Part shown: positions 38,608 to 46,703 of the stretch, one piece after another
How the letters are laid out: every line of letters starts with the position of its first letter
How positions within the stretch are numbered: the stretch's first letter is position 1
Source: Archaeoglobus sp. JdFR-37
GTDB taxonomy: Archaea; Halobacteriota; Archaeoglobi; Archaeoglobales; Archaeoglobaceae
Direction: 5' to 3'
DNA length: 64,000 nucleotides
NCBI GenBank assembly: GCA_002010215.1
Contig: MTMY01000031.1
Coordinates: 59,196-123,195 of the forward strand
Program-made: the position numbers and the translations under genes
Notes under the pieces: generated by a model
What the model saw: only the letters and a program-made list of their open reading frames with translations
Databases searched by the model: none
What the model was told of the DNA's origin: nothing

Positions 38608-39164
38608 AATACTGGCTGGAGGAAGATACGCTCATCATCGAAGGCTCATTCAATGCCCTTAGCTCAGGTTTGCTTGGAGGCTGGAAGGATGTTGAACACA
38701 TCTTCAACCATACAGTGGTGGAGGACTTTGACTATCTTGATCCGATAAAATACCTCAAAGGAGTGGCAGAAAGATTTGAGATGAAGCATTACTTCGGTTT
38801 GCTGACATCGGTTCCCATGGACAAGCTATCCATCGTAAAGAATGGCGCAGTTACTGCGTTCATCACTGCTGGAGTTAAGAATCCCAACCAGGAGATTAAA
38901 ATAGGGACAATAAATATCATACTGGTTGTTGAAGCAGACCTGTCAGATGGTGGCATGGTGAATGCAGTCATTACTGCCACTGAAGCCAAAAGTGCAGCTT
39001 TGTTTGAGCTGGGTCACAATTTTACCGGGACAAATACTGATGCAGTTGTGGTTGCTAGAACCGGAGGGAATTACTACGAATATACTGGCCCGGCAAGCGA
39101 GCTGGGAAGCAGAATATGGGATGCTGTCAAGAAGGGTGTGAAGGAGAGCCTAGCTAAGTGGTGA
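38604..39164 (+). CDS. cbiZ: Adenosylcobinamide amidohydrolase CbiZ
   Basis: A 186-residue protein of the CbiZ family, which cuts the nucleotide loop or aminopropanol tail of salvaged corrinoids to give adenosylcobyric acid, so that the cell can rebuild its own cobamide. Family segments include SSGLLGGW, GLLTSVPMDKL, AFITAGVKNP, NIILVVEADLSDGGM and TGTNTDAVVVA. It overlaps btuD by four bases (ATGA). Its presence is the strongest clue that this ABC system imports corrinoids for remodelling. Confidence 0.92.
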   Translation: MKYWLEEDTLIIEGSFNALSSGLLGGWKDVEHIFNHTVVEDFDYLDPIKYLKGVAERFEMKHYFGLLTSVPMDKLSIVKNGAVTAFITAGVKNPNQEIKIGTINIILVVEADLSDGGMVNAVITATEAKSAALFELGHNFTGTNTDAVVVARTGGNYYEYTGPASELGSRIWDAVKKGVKESLAKW

Positions 39165-39189
39165 TGCAGTGGTGTTGCATTATTAACAG

Positions 39190-39285
39190 CTATATCTCCT
39201 CAAAAAAATCGCACTCATCAGGATTTTTCAAGCAATTCCATTCAAGGCACTGCTTGTAGTTCCTGCAGGACTTGCATTCACTCAT
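39190..39285 (-). CDS. Cysteine-rich micro-protein (31 aa)
   Basis: A short frame between cbiZ and the first surface-protein gene, on the opposite strand. The protein begins MSECKSCRNYKQCLEWNCL and has five cysteines at 4, 7, 13, 18 and 25 (C-x2-C-x5-C-x4-C-x6-C), with an acidic tail ending DFFEEI. The cysteine spacing suggests a metal or cluster site. A TATA-like ctttaagta lies about 30 bases upstream. It is too short to be sure that it is a gene, but five regular cysteines in 31 codons are unlikely by chance. Confidence 0.45.
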   Translation of the reverse strand: MSECKSCRNYKQCLEWNCLKNPDECDFFEEI

Positions 39286-39405
39286 AGTGGGTCTACACAG
39301 CGAGTTAATACTTAAAGTTTTCTTGTTATTAAATCAGATAAAATGGATAAATTTTAAATACAATTGCCTTCACAACCTCAATAAATTTTGGGAGGTTGTC
39401 AAATA

Positions 39406-41244
39406 ATGTTGACTAAATGGAATGTGAGTGTGGGATTCATTGTTGTGATGCTGCTGTGCAGCAATTCACTTGCCAGCACGTTCCACTTTGATGTTGGGAG
39501 AAGTGGAAATTTTACAGATTATGGGCCAAAAAATGCTGAGCTTGTTTATAAACTGCAGCTAACAGGCTTCGTTGATGGCTCGCCAGTGGTGTGGAACGGC
39601 AATGTGTATCTGACCAACAATCCAGGGATGGGAGGTTCTGAACAGCTTGGATTGTACTCCATAAACGCAACCAACGGCAGCATCATCTGGAAGGTTTCAG
39701 ACATCTACAGCATGGCAACGCCTGCAGTAAGCGACAGCGGTTACCTGTTTGTTCATGCATACGACAACAGCACAGGCAATGGAGTCCTGTACAGCTTCTA
39801 TGCCAGCAATGGCACTGAGCGATGGAACATAACGATTGAACCCAATCTAAGCTGGTGGCAGAGTTCTTCTTCACCTCTGGTTTACAACAATAGAGTTTAT
39901 GTTCTGAGTTATGACGGAATTCTCTACGCCTTCGATTTTGATGGTAATGAACTCTGGAATGTGAGCTCAAACGGCATCAACAAGCAGTACTTCAGCTCGC
40001 CCTCTGCGGGAGATGGGCTCATATTCTACTCCCGGAACGAGTCGGGGACGTACTATCTCGCAGCGGTTAATGAGACAGGAGTAATTGTATGGAAAAAGCC
40101 TGTAAATGGGACCATAGTCAACACTCCTGCCGTTAGTGGTGGAAGAGTGTATATTGCCACTGACACCACACTTTATGCCTTCAATACCACAAATGGCACA
40201 GAACTCTGGAATATCTCATTTAACGGAACCATGTCCACTCCTGCAATTGCAGGAAACAGACTCTACATCGGCTCGAAAGACGGTAAACTGTACTGCTTCA
40301 ACGCTTCCACTGGCCAGGAAATCTGGAACTTCACAGCCATCCAGAATCCGTCTGCATGGGATTCAATAAAGTCATCCCCTGCTTACGCTGACAACGTGAT
40401 CTACTTCGGCACAAATGAAGTGAATGGGAAAGTATTTGCCCTGAATGCATCAAATGGCAGTCGAATATGGGAGTACGAGGTTAACCAGTACATCATGTCC
40501 TCACCCTTCATTTACAGAGGAAAGCTGTTTATCGGTGCAGACGACGGCAACCTGTACATCTTTGGTCTGTGGAAGGGGACTGTTACCCTGACACCCGGCA
40601 CTTTTAATGTCACGGCCGACGACGGGCGGATTTATGCAGTCTCAAACTTAACAGCCCTTGGAGCTTTGCAAAAAGCCAGCGAGATTGGTGGATTCAGCTA
40701 CACCGTCAACGAAAGCTATGGTGGAGGTAATCTGTATCCCACATCCATTGGTAGAATAACAAACGGGTGGTGGATGTATGAGGTTAACGGAATAATGCCC
40801 ATGAATGGAACGAACGTTTACAATGTCTCTGATGGAGATACAGTTGTTTACTGGTTATGGACGAGTTTCAGCGATTCTGCAAGCAATACGCCAAATACTG
40901 TGATAATAAATGTTCACACTAAAAATGCAGACATAAATTCTGTTACGGTAACGAATGGAGTTAGGGGTGGCAATGCAACAGCATATGTGAACATAACTTC
41001 TTATGTCTCAGACTGGTTTGCTGTGGTTGTGAGCGGAACAAATTCCAACGGTGATAGTCTTGCCGGTGTGACAGTTTTGAAGCTCTCCCAGCTACAAACA
41101 GTAGAAGTTCCAGTCGTCCTGCCCATTCCATTGCAGGCGCAGACTGGCAACTACAATCTCTATGTTGGGGTGTACAGGCTAAATGAATATCCGAACAATG
41201 TGGCTGCATATACAACCATTCCAGTAGTATGCGGGGTGAGCTGA
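39406..41244 (+). CDS. Secreted PQQ-like beta-propeller protein with transcobalamin-beta-like (DUF4430) domain
   Basis: A 612-residue exported protein. A signal peptide ends around LLCSNSLAS. Residues about 30-390 hold repeated blades of the PQQ/quinoprotein type, such as TPAVSDSGYLFVHAYD and LYAFNTTNGTELWNISFNG. Residues about 390-485 form a DUF4430 domain (LTALGALQKAS, NGWWMYEVNGIMP, VSDGDTVVYWLW), the fold of the B12-binding beta domain of transcobalamin. An Ig-like region follows. Many NxS/T sites suggest glycosylation. The ATG at 39406 has GGAGGT nine bases upstream. It is coupled to the next gene (TGATG). Role inferred: corrinoid capture outside the cell. Confidence 0.8.
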   Translation: MLTKWNVSVGFIVVMLLCSNSLASTFHFDVGRSGNFTDYGPKNAELVYKLQLTGFVDGSPVVWNGNVYLTNNPGMGGSEQLGLYSINATNGSIIWKVSDIYSMATPAVSDSGYLFVHAYDNSTGNGVLYSFYASNGTERWNITIEPNLSWWQSSSSPLVYNNRVYVLSYDGILYAFDFDGNELWNVSSNGINKQYFSSPSAGDGLIFYSRNESGTYYLAAVNETGVIVWKKPVNGTIVNTPAVSGGRVYIATDTTLYAFNTTNGTELWNISFNGTMSTPAIAGNRLYIGSKDGKLYCFNASTGQEIWNFTAIQNPSAWDSIKSSPAYADNVIYFGTNEVNGKVFALNASNGSRIWEYEVNQYIMSSPFIYRGKLFIGADDGNLYIFGLWKGTVTLTPGTFNVTADDGRIYAVSNLTALGALQKASEIGGFSYTVNESYGGGNLYPTSIGRITNGWWMYEVNGIMPMNGTNVYNVSDGDTVVYWLWTSFSDSASNTPNTVIINVHTKNADINSVTVTNGVRGGNATAYVNITSYVSDWFAVVVSGTNSNGDSLAGVTVLKLSQLQTVEVPVVLPIPLQAQTGNYNLYVGVYRLNEYPNNVAAYTTIPVVCGVS

Positions 41245-43532
41245 TGGGTATTGCAAGAACTTTAGCAGCTTCTTTAATTTCTCTGATTTTGTTTGTTCAG
41301 TTGATTCAGGCGGCAGTAGCTTTGGAGATCACAATTCAGGGTAACACAAAAGATCAGGCAGTAATTGTAATAACTGATAAGCAGGCGCTGATAATTTTCA
41401 GGATGAATGGTGGTACTCCAGTTTATGCTTACGGGACTGAGGCACACTTCATACCCCATGTCATAGGTACCTTATACATTCAGGCGATAGCTGGAGATGA
41501 GACGGTAAGCAAGACAGTTCAGATAGCTGAGAGTTCTGGAGGTACTAGTGGGGGAAACAGTGGAGAAAGCAGCAGTAGCAGCATCTCTGTTTATTATGAT
41601 GGAACAGTGTATCTCTCCTCAGGCACCTTTACAGTAACTGCCACCACCGGCAAAACATACACCATCAACTGGAGAACAGCACTAGGCGCTTTAAAAGCAG
41701 CATCGGAACAAAAGGGTTTCAGTTTCATTATTAAGGAGACGGACTGGGGGCCATTTGTAAAATGCATAGCGGGCAAATGTGAGGGAGACGAAGGACCGAC
41801 ATCCGGCTGGATGTATCAGGTGAATGGAAACACTCCTCAAATCGGAGCTCACCAATATAACGTAAACGATGGAGACTTGGTTGTCTGGTACTTCTCCAGA
41901 AGTATGAGTGATACGCCTGACACATCCCCCATGGTTTTGAAGATACGGGTCAAGTTTGAGACCAGCGAGAGTGCTCAGGCTGCAACTCAGCAGGTTGAGG
42001 AGGTTGCTGAAAAAGGTATATTGCTGAGCAAAGAAATAACAACGAGCCCCGGAAAGAAGGAGAGGATTAATCTTTCTGAAGATGTCATCAATGAGCTCTC
42101 CTTACTCTCATTAGAAGTTAAGGCAGAAAAGGAGGCAGTAAAGATAGAACTCGCAAAAGCCAAAGAACCTGAGCCTGTCTATGGCAAGGTGCTGAAAGCC
42201 TTTGATCTGGAAGTTAGTGGGGCGGAGGAGATTAAAATTGAGTTCAGAGTTAACAAGAGTGTTGATAAGGATAGCGTGGTGCTGATGAAATACAATGGAC
42301 GCTGGATTGAGCTGCCAACAGAGTTCGTGAGGGAGGACGAGAATTATTACTATTACACCTCAACTATTTCCAGCTTCAGCACGTTTGCAATAGTTGCCAA
42401 GTGGAAGGACTTTCCGCTGAATGTAACGGATGGCACCATACTCAAAGCCCTCGGCTGGCTTAAGACCATACAGAATGACGATGGTGGCTTCGCTAATCCG
42501 GGCGAGGAGAGCAGCATCTCCAAAACCTCATGGGCAATAATGGCTCTTGCTGCATCAAAGCAAGACCCGCACAGGTGGGTGAAGAACGGGAATTCCCCGC
42601 TTGACTATCTGAGGAACAACCTCAACTCATCTCTCGGAAAGATGGGCACTGCTGACATAGCAAGAACAATTCTTGCACTCATTGCTGCTGATGAAAACCC
42701 AAGAAACTTCAGCGGCGTTGATCTGGTGGCGATGCTGAAGGAGAAGGTTAAGGAGGATGGTCAGATTGGAGATTTCATCTACACCACCATATGGGGGATT
42801 ATGGCTTTGACTGCAGTTGGCGAGAATACTTCTGAGTCGGTTGAGTGGCTCAAGGCTCAGCAGAACGAAGATGGCGGCTTTGCCTGGGCTGTTGGGGAGA
42901 AGAGCGATTACGACGATACTGCTGCAGCCATACAGGCTTTGATTGCTGCTGGAGAGCCCAGAGCTTCTGACGTAATCAGAAAAGCTTTAGAGTATCTGAA
43001 AACTGGCCAGAATGAAGATGGAGGCTTCAGATACTTCGGCAACTCATCATCCAACGCTGCCAGCGATGCTTGGATAATTCAAGCTCTGGTTGCTGCGGGA
43101 GAGAATCCAAGAGATTGGAAGAAGGGTGATGTGAGCGTTGTGGATCACCTCTTAAGCTTGCAGACTGAAGAAGGCTATTTCAAATACACAGCAATTCAGA
43201 TGTCCAATCCCGGATACATGACTGTGTCTGCCATCATGGCTCTGCTGGGGAAGCCGCACCCGATAAAGCCAGAATACCTTCAGGGAGAGGTGCAGCTGAC
43301 CAATCTGACCATACCACCGTCAACCCCAGTAACTCCGACTCCTACACCTACTCCCAAACTAACTCCTACGCCAGCTTCTACTCCGATTTCGACACCGGTT
43401 TCCACTCCAACTCCGGTGATAACAGAGGAGGCTGTAACTGAGACACCATCTGAGATACCTAAGGGAATTCCAGGATTTGAACTTGCTATTGCCGTGCTCG
43501 GACTTGCGGCAGCTATAAGGTGGAGGAGATGA
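41244..43532 (+). CDS. Surface-anchored transcobalamin/intrinsic-factor-like protein
   Basis: A 762-residue exported protein. In order: signal peptide (1-25), Ig-like domain, Ser/Gly linker, DUF4430 domain (about 115-235; TALGALKAASEQKG, SGWMYQVNGNTP, NVNDGDLVVWYFS), PGF-pre-PGF-like domain (about 260-390), helical-barrel repeats (about 400-690), Pro/Thr linker, and PGF-CTERM anchor IPGFELAIAVLGLAAAIRWR. The repeats QNDDGGF, QNEDGGFAW, QNEDGGFRY and QTEEGYF mark an alpha6/alpha6 fold like squalene cyclases and the alpha domain of intrinsic factor. It thus has both halves of vertebrate B12 carriers. ATG 41244 follows GGGGTGAG. Confidence 0.82.
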   Translation: MGIARTLAASLISLILFVQLIQAAVALEITIQGNTKDQAVIVITDKQALIIFRMNGGTPVYAYGTEAHFIPHVIGTLYIQAIAGDETVSKTVQIAESSGGTSGGNSGESSSSSISVYYDGTVYLSSGTFTVTATTGKTYTINWRTALGALKAASEQKGFSFIIKETDWGPFVKCIAGKCEGDEGPTSGWMYQVNGNTPQIGAHQYNVNDGDLVVWYFSRSMSDTPDTSPMVLKIRVKFETSESAQAATQQVEEVAEKGILLSKEITTSPGKKERINLSEDVINELSLLSLEVKAEKEAVKIELAKAKEPEPVYGKVLKAFDLEVSGAEEIKIEFRVNKSVDKDSVVLMKYNGRWIELPTEFVREDENYYYYTSTISSFSTFAIVAKWKDFPLNVTDGTILKALGWLKTIQNDDGGFANPGEESSISKTSWAIMALAASKQDPHRWVKNGNSPLDYLRNNLNSSLGKMGTADIARTILALIAADENPRNFSGVDLVAMLKEKVKEDGQIGDFIYTTIWGIMALTAVGENTSESVEWLKAQQNEDGGFAWAVGEKSDYDDTAAAIQALIAAGEPRASDVIRKALEYLKTGQNEDGGFRYFGNSSSNAASDAWIIQALVAAGENPRDWKKGDVSVVDHLLSLQTEEGYFKYTAIQMSNPGYMTVSAIMALLGKPHPIKPEYLQGEVQLTNLTIPPSTPVTPTPTPTPKLTPTPASTPISTPVSTPTPVITEEAVTETPSEIPKGIPGFELAIAVLGLAAAIRWRR

Positions 43533-44587
43533 GTAAGTCAGCACGCCCTTTTCTTTTTCTTTTATTTCTATCAATTTCGATATTCATTTCAGGTTGTGCT
43601 GGCACCCTGCCTTCCACACTAGATTCCGGCGTTAAAGATGTTAAGGGCGTTGAAAGTATTAATAATAGCTCTGTTACTATCTCAGGAAGTGAGTTAAAGG
43701 TAACCCCTCCGGGTACCTTGGATACTCAGGATATCCCTTCAAACATCACAAATTCAAATCTAATTCGTGTGGTGGATGATTTCGGGTTTGAGGTGGTGAT
43801 AAATAAAACGCCAAGGCGGATAGTCTCTCTTGCTCCCAGCAACACCGAGATACTCTTTGCTCTCGGTCTTGGAGGCAGAATCGTTGGAGTAACAGACTAC
43901 TGCAATTATCCACCTGAGGCTTTGAAAAAGCCAAAGGTTGGTGGTTTCTCCACAGTGAATATCGAGAAGGTACTGGCTCTTAATCCCGATCTGGTGGTTG
44001 CTGCTTATGGGAATGGAGCTGAAACTGTAGAAACCCTGAGGGGTTACGGCATAACTGTGATATCTTTGAATCCAAAAAATCTGACAGATGTCATGAGGAA
44101 TATAGAGCTGCTGGGGAAAGTTACTGGAACTGAGGAGAATGCAACAAGGCTTGTTGAGATGATGGAGCAGAAAATCAGGGAAGTAGAGGAAATGATGGCA
44201 AACAGCAGCGAGAGGCCGAAAGTAGCCCACATACTCTGGCACGATCCAATATGGGTAAGCGGGAGCGGCACTTTCATTGATGAGTTGGTACGCATCGCTG
44301 GCGGAACTAACGTTTTTGGCGACATGGAGGGCTGGAAAATTGTAAGCATCGAAGACCTCCTTGCTAGAAACCCTGATATAATCATCGTAAACAGCGGAAC
44401 TGGGATGGGGGGTGGAAAGAACATTCTCTACAACTGGGCCATAAGAGAGCTGAAGGATGTCAGGGCGGTTAAGGAGGGTAGGGTTTATGTAATTGATTCT
44501 GATATTATCTCAAGACCATCGTACAGACTTGTTTATGCCTTGGAGGAGCTTGCAAAAATTATACACGAGCATAAAGTATTAACTTAA
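43529..44587 (+). CDS. btuF: Cobamide-binding lipoprotein BtuF
   Basis: A 352-residue substrate-binding protein. The signal peptide ends in a lipobox ISGC (Cys23), followed by a low-complexity spacer that would hold the protein away from the membrane. The binding domain has RIVSLAPSNTEILFALG, VGVTDYCNYPPEA, KVGGFSTVNIEKVLALNPDLV and HDPIWVSGSGTFIDELV, as in the BtuF/FhuD class. The ATG at 43529 overlaps the stop of the preceding surface protein (ATGA) after GGTGGAGG, so capture protein and lipoprotein are made together. Partner of BtuCD at 36846-38607. Confidence 0.88.
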   Translation: MSKSARPFLFLLFLSISIFISGCAGTLPSTLDSGVKDVKGVESINNSSVTISGSELKVTPPGTLDTQDIPSNITNSNLIRVVDDFGFEVVINKTPRRIVSLAPSNTEILFALGLGGRIVGVTDYCNYPPEALKKPKVGGFSTVNIEKVLALNPDLVVAAYGNGAETVETLRGYGITVISLNPKNLTDVMRNIELLGKVTGTEENATRLVEMMEQKIREVEEMMANSSERPKVAHILWHDPIWVSGSGTFIDELVRIAGGTNVFGDMEGWKIVSIEDLLARNPDIIIVNSGTGMGGGKNILYNWAIRELKDVRAVKEGRVYVIDSDIISRPSYRLVYALEELAKIIHEHKVLT

Positions 44588-44621
44588 ACACCTGTAACTA
44601 CCAGCTCAAAAAAGTGGCAAG

Positions 44622-45464
44622 TCAGAAAATGAGCCTCTGGACAGGAATGACTAGGATGTCCCTTGCCCCCATTCGCTTCAGCTCTTCCACAACCTCGAAC
44701 AGCCTGTCTTCGTGAACAACAACGTGAACGGCCACTATATCTTCTTCTGACTCTACCCTCATAACCGTTGGCCCCTTCAGTCCCGGAACGACCCTCTTCA
44801 CGTCCTCCAGCCTGTCAGAGGGGACATTCATCATGAGGTACATCATCCCCCTTGCGTTGAGCACGCTCTGAATAGCCGTTACAAGGGCTTTAACTCTGAA
44901 ATCGTCTTTAGCATCTTTATTGGCTATGAGGACTGCTTCAGTTTCCATAACCTCCTCAACAACTTCTAGACCATTCATTCGCAGAGTAGTTCCAGATGAG
45001 GTCAGATCAAGGATTGCCTCAGCCACTCCGATTGCAGGAGCGTTTTCACACGCTCCACTCACCTCAACGATCTCCACATCAATTCCCTTTTCCCTGAAAA
45101 ATCTCTCTGAAATCCTTCTGAATTCTGTGGCAACTCTTTTGCCGTTGAGCTCCGATATATTTTTTATTTTCCCTATGGGGGCAGCAACAACAAGCTTGGC
45201 CTTTCCAAAGCTGAGTCTTAGAAGAATGTCAACGTCAACATCCGCTTCAAGAACCAGATCCAGTCCGGTAATGCCAGCGGTGGCGGCATTCATGTAAACA
45301 TACTCCGGTATATCTCTTGCCCTTGCGAACAGAATGTTTACATTTGGATTATTTGTTGGGGCAATAAGCCTTCTCTCTGAATTTTCAGGTTTGATTCCTG
45401 CCTCCTTCAGCAACTCCAGTGCAGGGGAACTGAGTCTTCCTTTGTTTGGGATGGCAATTATCAT
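44622..45464 (-). CDS. hisG: ATP phosphoribosyltransferase, long form
   Basis: A 280-residue enzyme for the first step of histidine synthesis. N-terminal IAIPNKGRLSSPALELL, then GITGLDLVLEADVDVD, VATEFRRISERFF and the phosphoribosyl-binding loop DLTSSGTTLRMNGL. Residues about 205-280 form the ACT-like regulatory domain (VMRVESEEDIVAVHVVV), so it is the self-contained long form, likely inhibited by histidine, and needs no HisZ. Convergent with btuF. Confidence 0.96.
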   Translation of the reverse strand: MIIAIPNKGRLSSPALELLKEAGIKPENSERRLIAPTNNPNVNILFARARDIPEYVYMNAATAGITGLDLVLEADVDVDILLRLSFGKAKLVVAAPIGKIKNISELNGKRVATEFRRISERFFREKGIDVEIVEVSGACENAPAIGVAEAILDLTSSGTTLRMNGLEVVEEVMETEAVLIANKDAKDDFRVKALVTAIQSVLNARGMMYLMMNVPSDRLEDVKRVVPGLKGPTVMRVESEEDIVAVHVVVHEDRLFEVVEELKRMGARDILVIPVQRLIF

Positions 45465-45560
45465 CCTCTGGAAAACTTCAGGGGGAAATATAAGTATTAC
45501 CGATATGGTAAAACATCCTTTTGTCGCAAATCTTAATCTTTCTTAAGGCAAAGATGCTTT

Positions 45561-46181
45561 GTGGAACCACTGGGAATATGTGAGACATGCGGCGAATTTG
45601 AAGGCAGATGTGGCTGTGGGAAAGGTAGGATTGTTCTGGATGGCGTCAAAAGGGAGAGGATAAGCAAGTTTTTGAGTGGTTTGCTAAGACACTTCCCTCA
45701 ATCTTTTGGAGTAGAGGTGGACAAAGACGGATGGGCTGATTTGAAAAAAGTCTATCAAGTTGTGATGAGCAGATACGATGTCAGTCTGGACGCAATAAGC
45801 CTTATAGTGAAATTTGACCCTAAAGAGAGGTTTGAGCTGAGGGATAGTAAAATCAGGGCCAGATACGGCCATACAATTGAGGTAAAGACAGATTGGAGTG
45901 AAATTTCGATTTTAGAAATACCACCAAAGCTCTATCACGGTACAGCTCCTGAAAATCTCCACTCGATACTGGAAAAGGGATTGCTGCCAATGAAACGGAA
46001 GGAAGTTCACCTATCGGAAAGCATAGAAGAGGCTCTCGAAGTGGGTAGAAGGTACTCCAGAATGCCTAAAATTCTGGAAATTGATGCGAAGGGACTTGTA
46101 AAAGCTGGGATCTCCGTCAGGAGAAAGGGTAGAGTGTATACTGCCTCTCATGTCCCTCCTGAGTTTATCAGAGTTTTATGA
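45561..46181 (+). CDS. kptA: RNA 2'-phosphotransferase KptA/Tpt1
   Basis: A 206-residue enzyme of the family that removes an internal 2'-phosphate from RNA using NAD+. The N-terminus has a small zinc-ribbon candidate (CETCGEFEGRCGCGKGR), then the KptA core with SKFLSGLLRHFP, ARYGHTIEVKTDW, LYHGTAPENLHSILEKGLL and SHVPPEF. GTG start at 45561; no in-frame ATG is nearby. Archaeal tRNA ligation by RtcB is not known to leave a 2'-phosphate, so the natural substrate is unclear. Confidence 0.9.
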   Translation: MEPLGICETCGEFEGRCGCGKGRIVLDGVKRERISKFLSGLLRHFPQSFGVEVDKDGWADLKKVYQVVMSRYDVSLDAISLIVKFDPKERFELRDSKIRARYGHTIEVKTDWSEISILEIPPKLYHGTAPENLHSILEKGLLPMKRKEVHLSESIEEALEVGRRYSRMPKILEIDAKGLVKAGISVRRKGRVYTASHVPPEFIRVL

Positions 46182-46332
46182 GGTTTTATGAGGCTTTCAT
46201 TATGTGTTTTTTCTCCGAAATTATCTCTCTACTAAGGTTAATTATTGGTTAATTATTAAAATTACTTTGAAACACAACACTCTCAAAACATTTATATACT
46301 CCTCTACCGAACCCTCAAAAACCGAAACCGAA

Positions 46333-46347
46333 TAGGAGGAGTTGAAA
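46333..46347 (+). promoter_or_regulatory. Strong ribosome-binding site deciding a TTG start
   Basis: AGGAGGAG at 46334-46341 is followed by two TTG codons. The TTG at 46342 touches the site, whereas that at 46348 is eight bases from GGAGG. The second is therefore the likely start of the SpoVG-family gene. The core match is one of the strongest in the window. Confidence 0.6.
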
Positions 46348-46605
46348 TTGGCTGAGATAACAGAAGTTAGAATATATAAGGCGAGATCTGAAGGAGCTGT
46401 AAAGGCGTATGCCTCTGTGAGTTTGGATAATGAGTTTGTTGTGAAGGGGATTAAAGTGCTGGAAGGGGAAAATGGCCTTTGGGTCAGCATGCCCAGTAGA
46501 AAGGGCAAGGATGGAACTTTCCAGGATATCTTCCATCCAGCAAGTAAGGAGGCCAGAGATAAAATAGTTAATGCTGTGTTGGAAGCCTACAGACAGCAAA
46601 TCTAA
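46348..46605 (+). CDS. spoVG: SpoVG-family protein
   Basis: An 85-residue protein that follows the SpoVG pattern closely: ITEVRIYKARSEGAVKAYAS, DNEFVVKGIKVLEGENGLWV, SMPSRKGKDGTFQDIFHP and a C-terminal helix ending VLEAYRQQI. In bacteria SpoVG binds DNA or RNA and acts as a global regulator. It is much less common in archaea, where its role is unknown. TTG start at 46348 after a strong AGGAGG. The neighbouring NikR gene is downstream on the same strand, with its own promoter. Confidence 0.9.
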   Translation: MAEITEVRIYKARSEGAVKAYASVSLDNEFVVKGIKVLEGENGLWVSMPSRKGKDGTFQDIFHPASKEARDKIVNAVLEAYRQQI

Positions 46606-46703
46606 GATGGGCCTGAAAGACCGGAGATTTATATTTAGGCTATTTTAAATTTAATATATTGCCATTAAAAAAATTTATTAACTTTGGCTTTTTTACTTCA
46701 TTC

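Noticed and set aside
43310..43440. ACTCC/CTACTCC-like repeated bases near the end of the surface-protein gene
   Set aside because: These are codons for a Pro/Thr-rich linker before the PGF-CTERM anchor, not a CRISPR or other DNA repeat.
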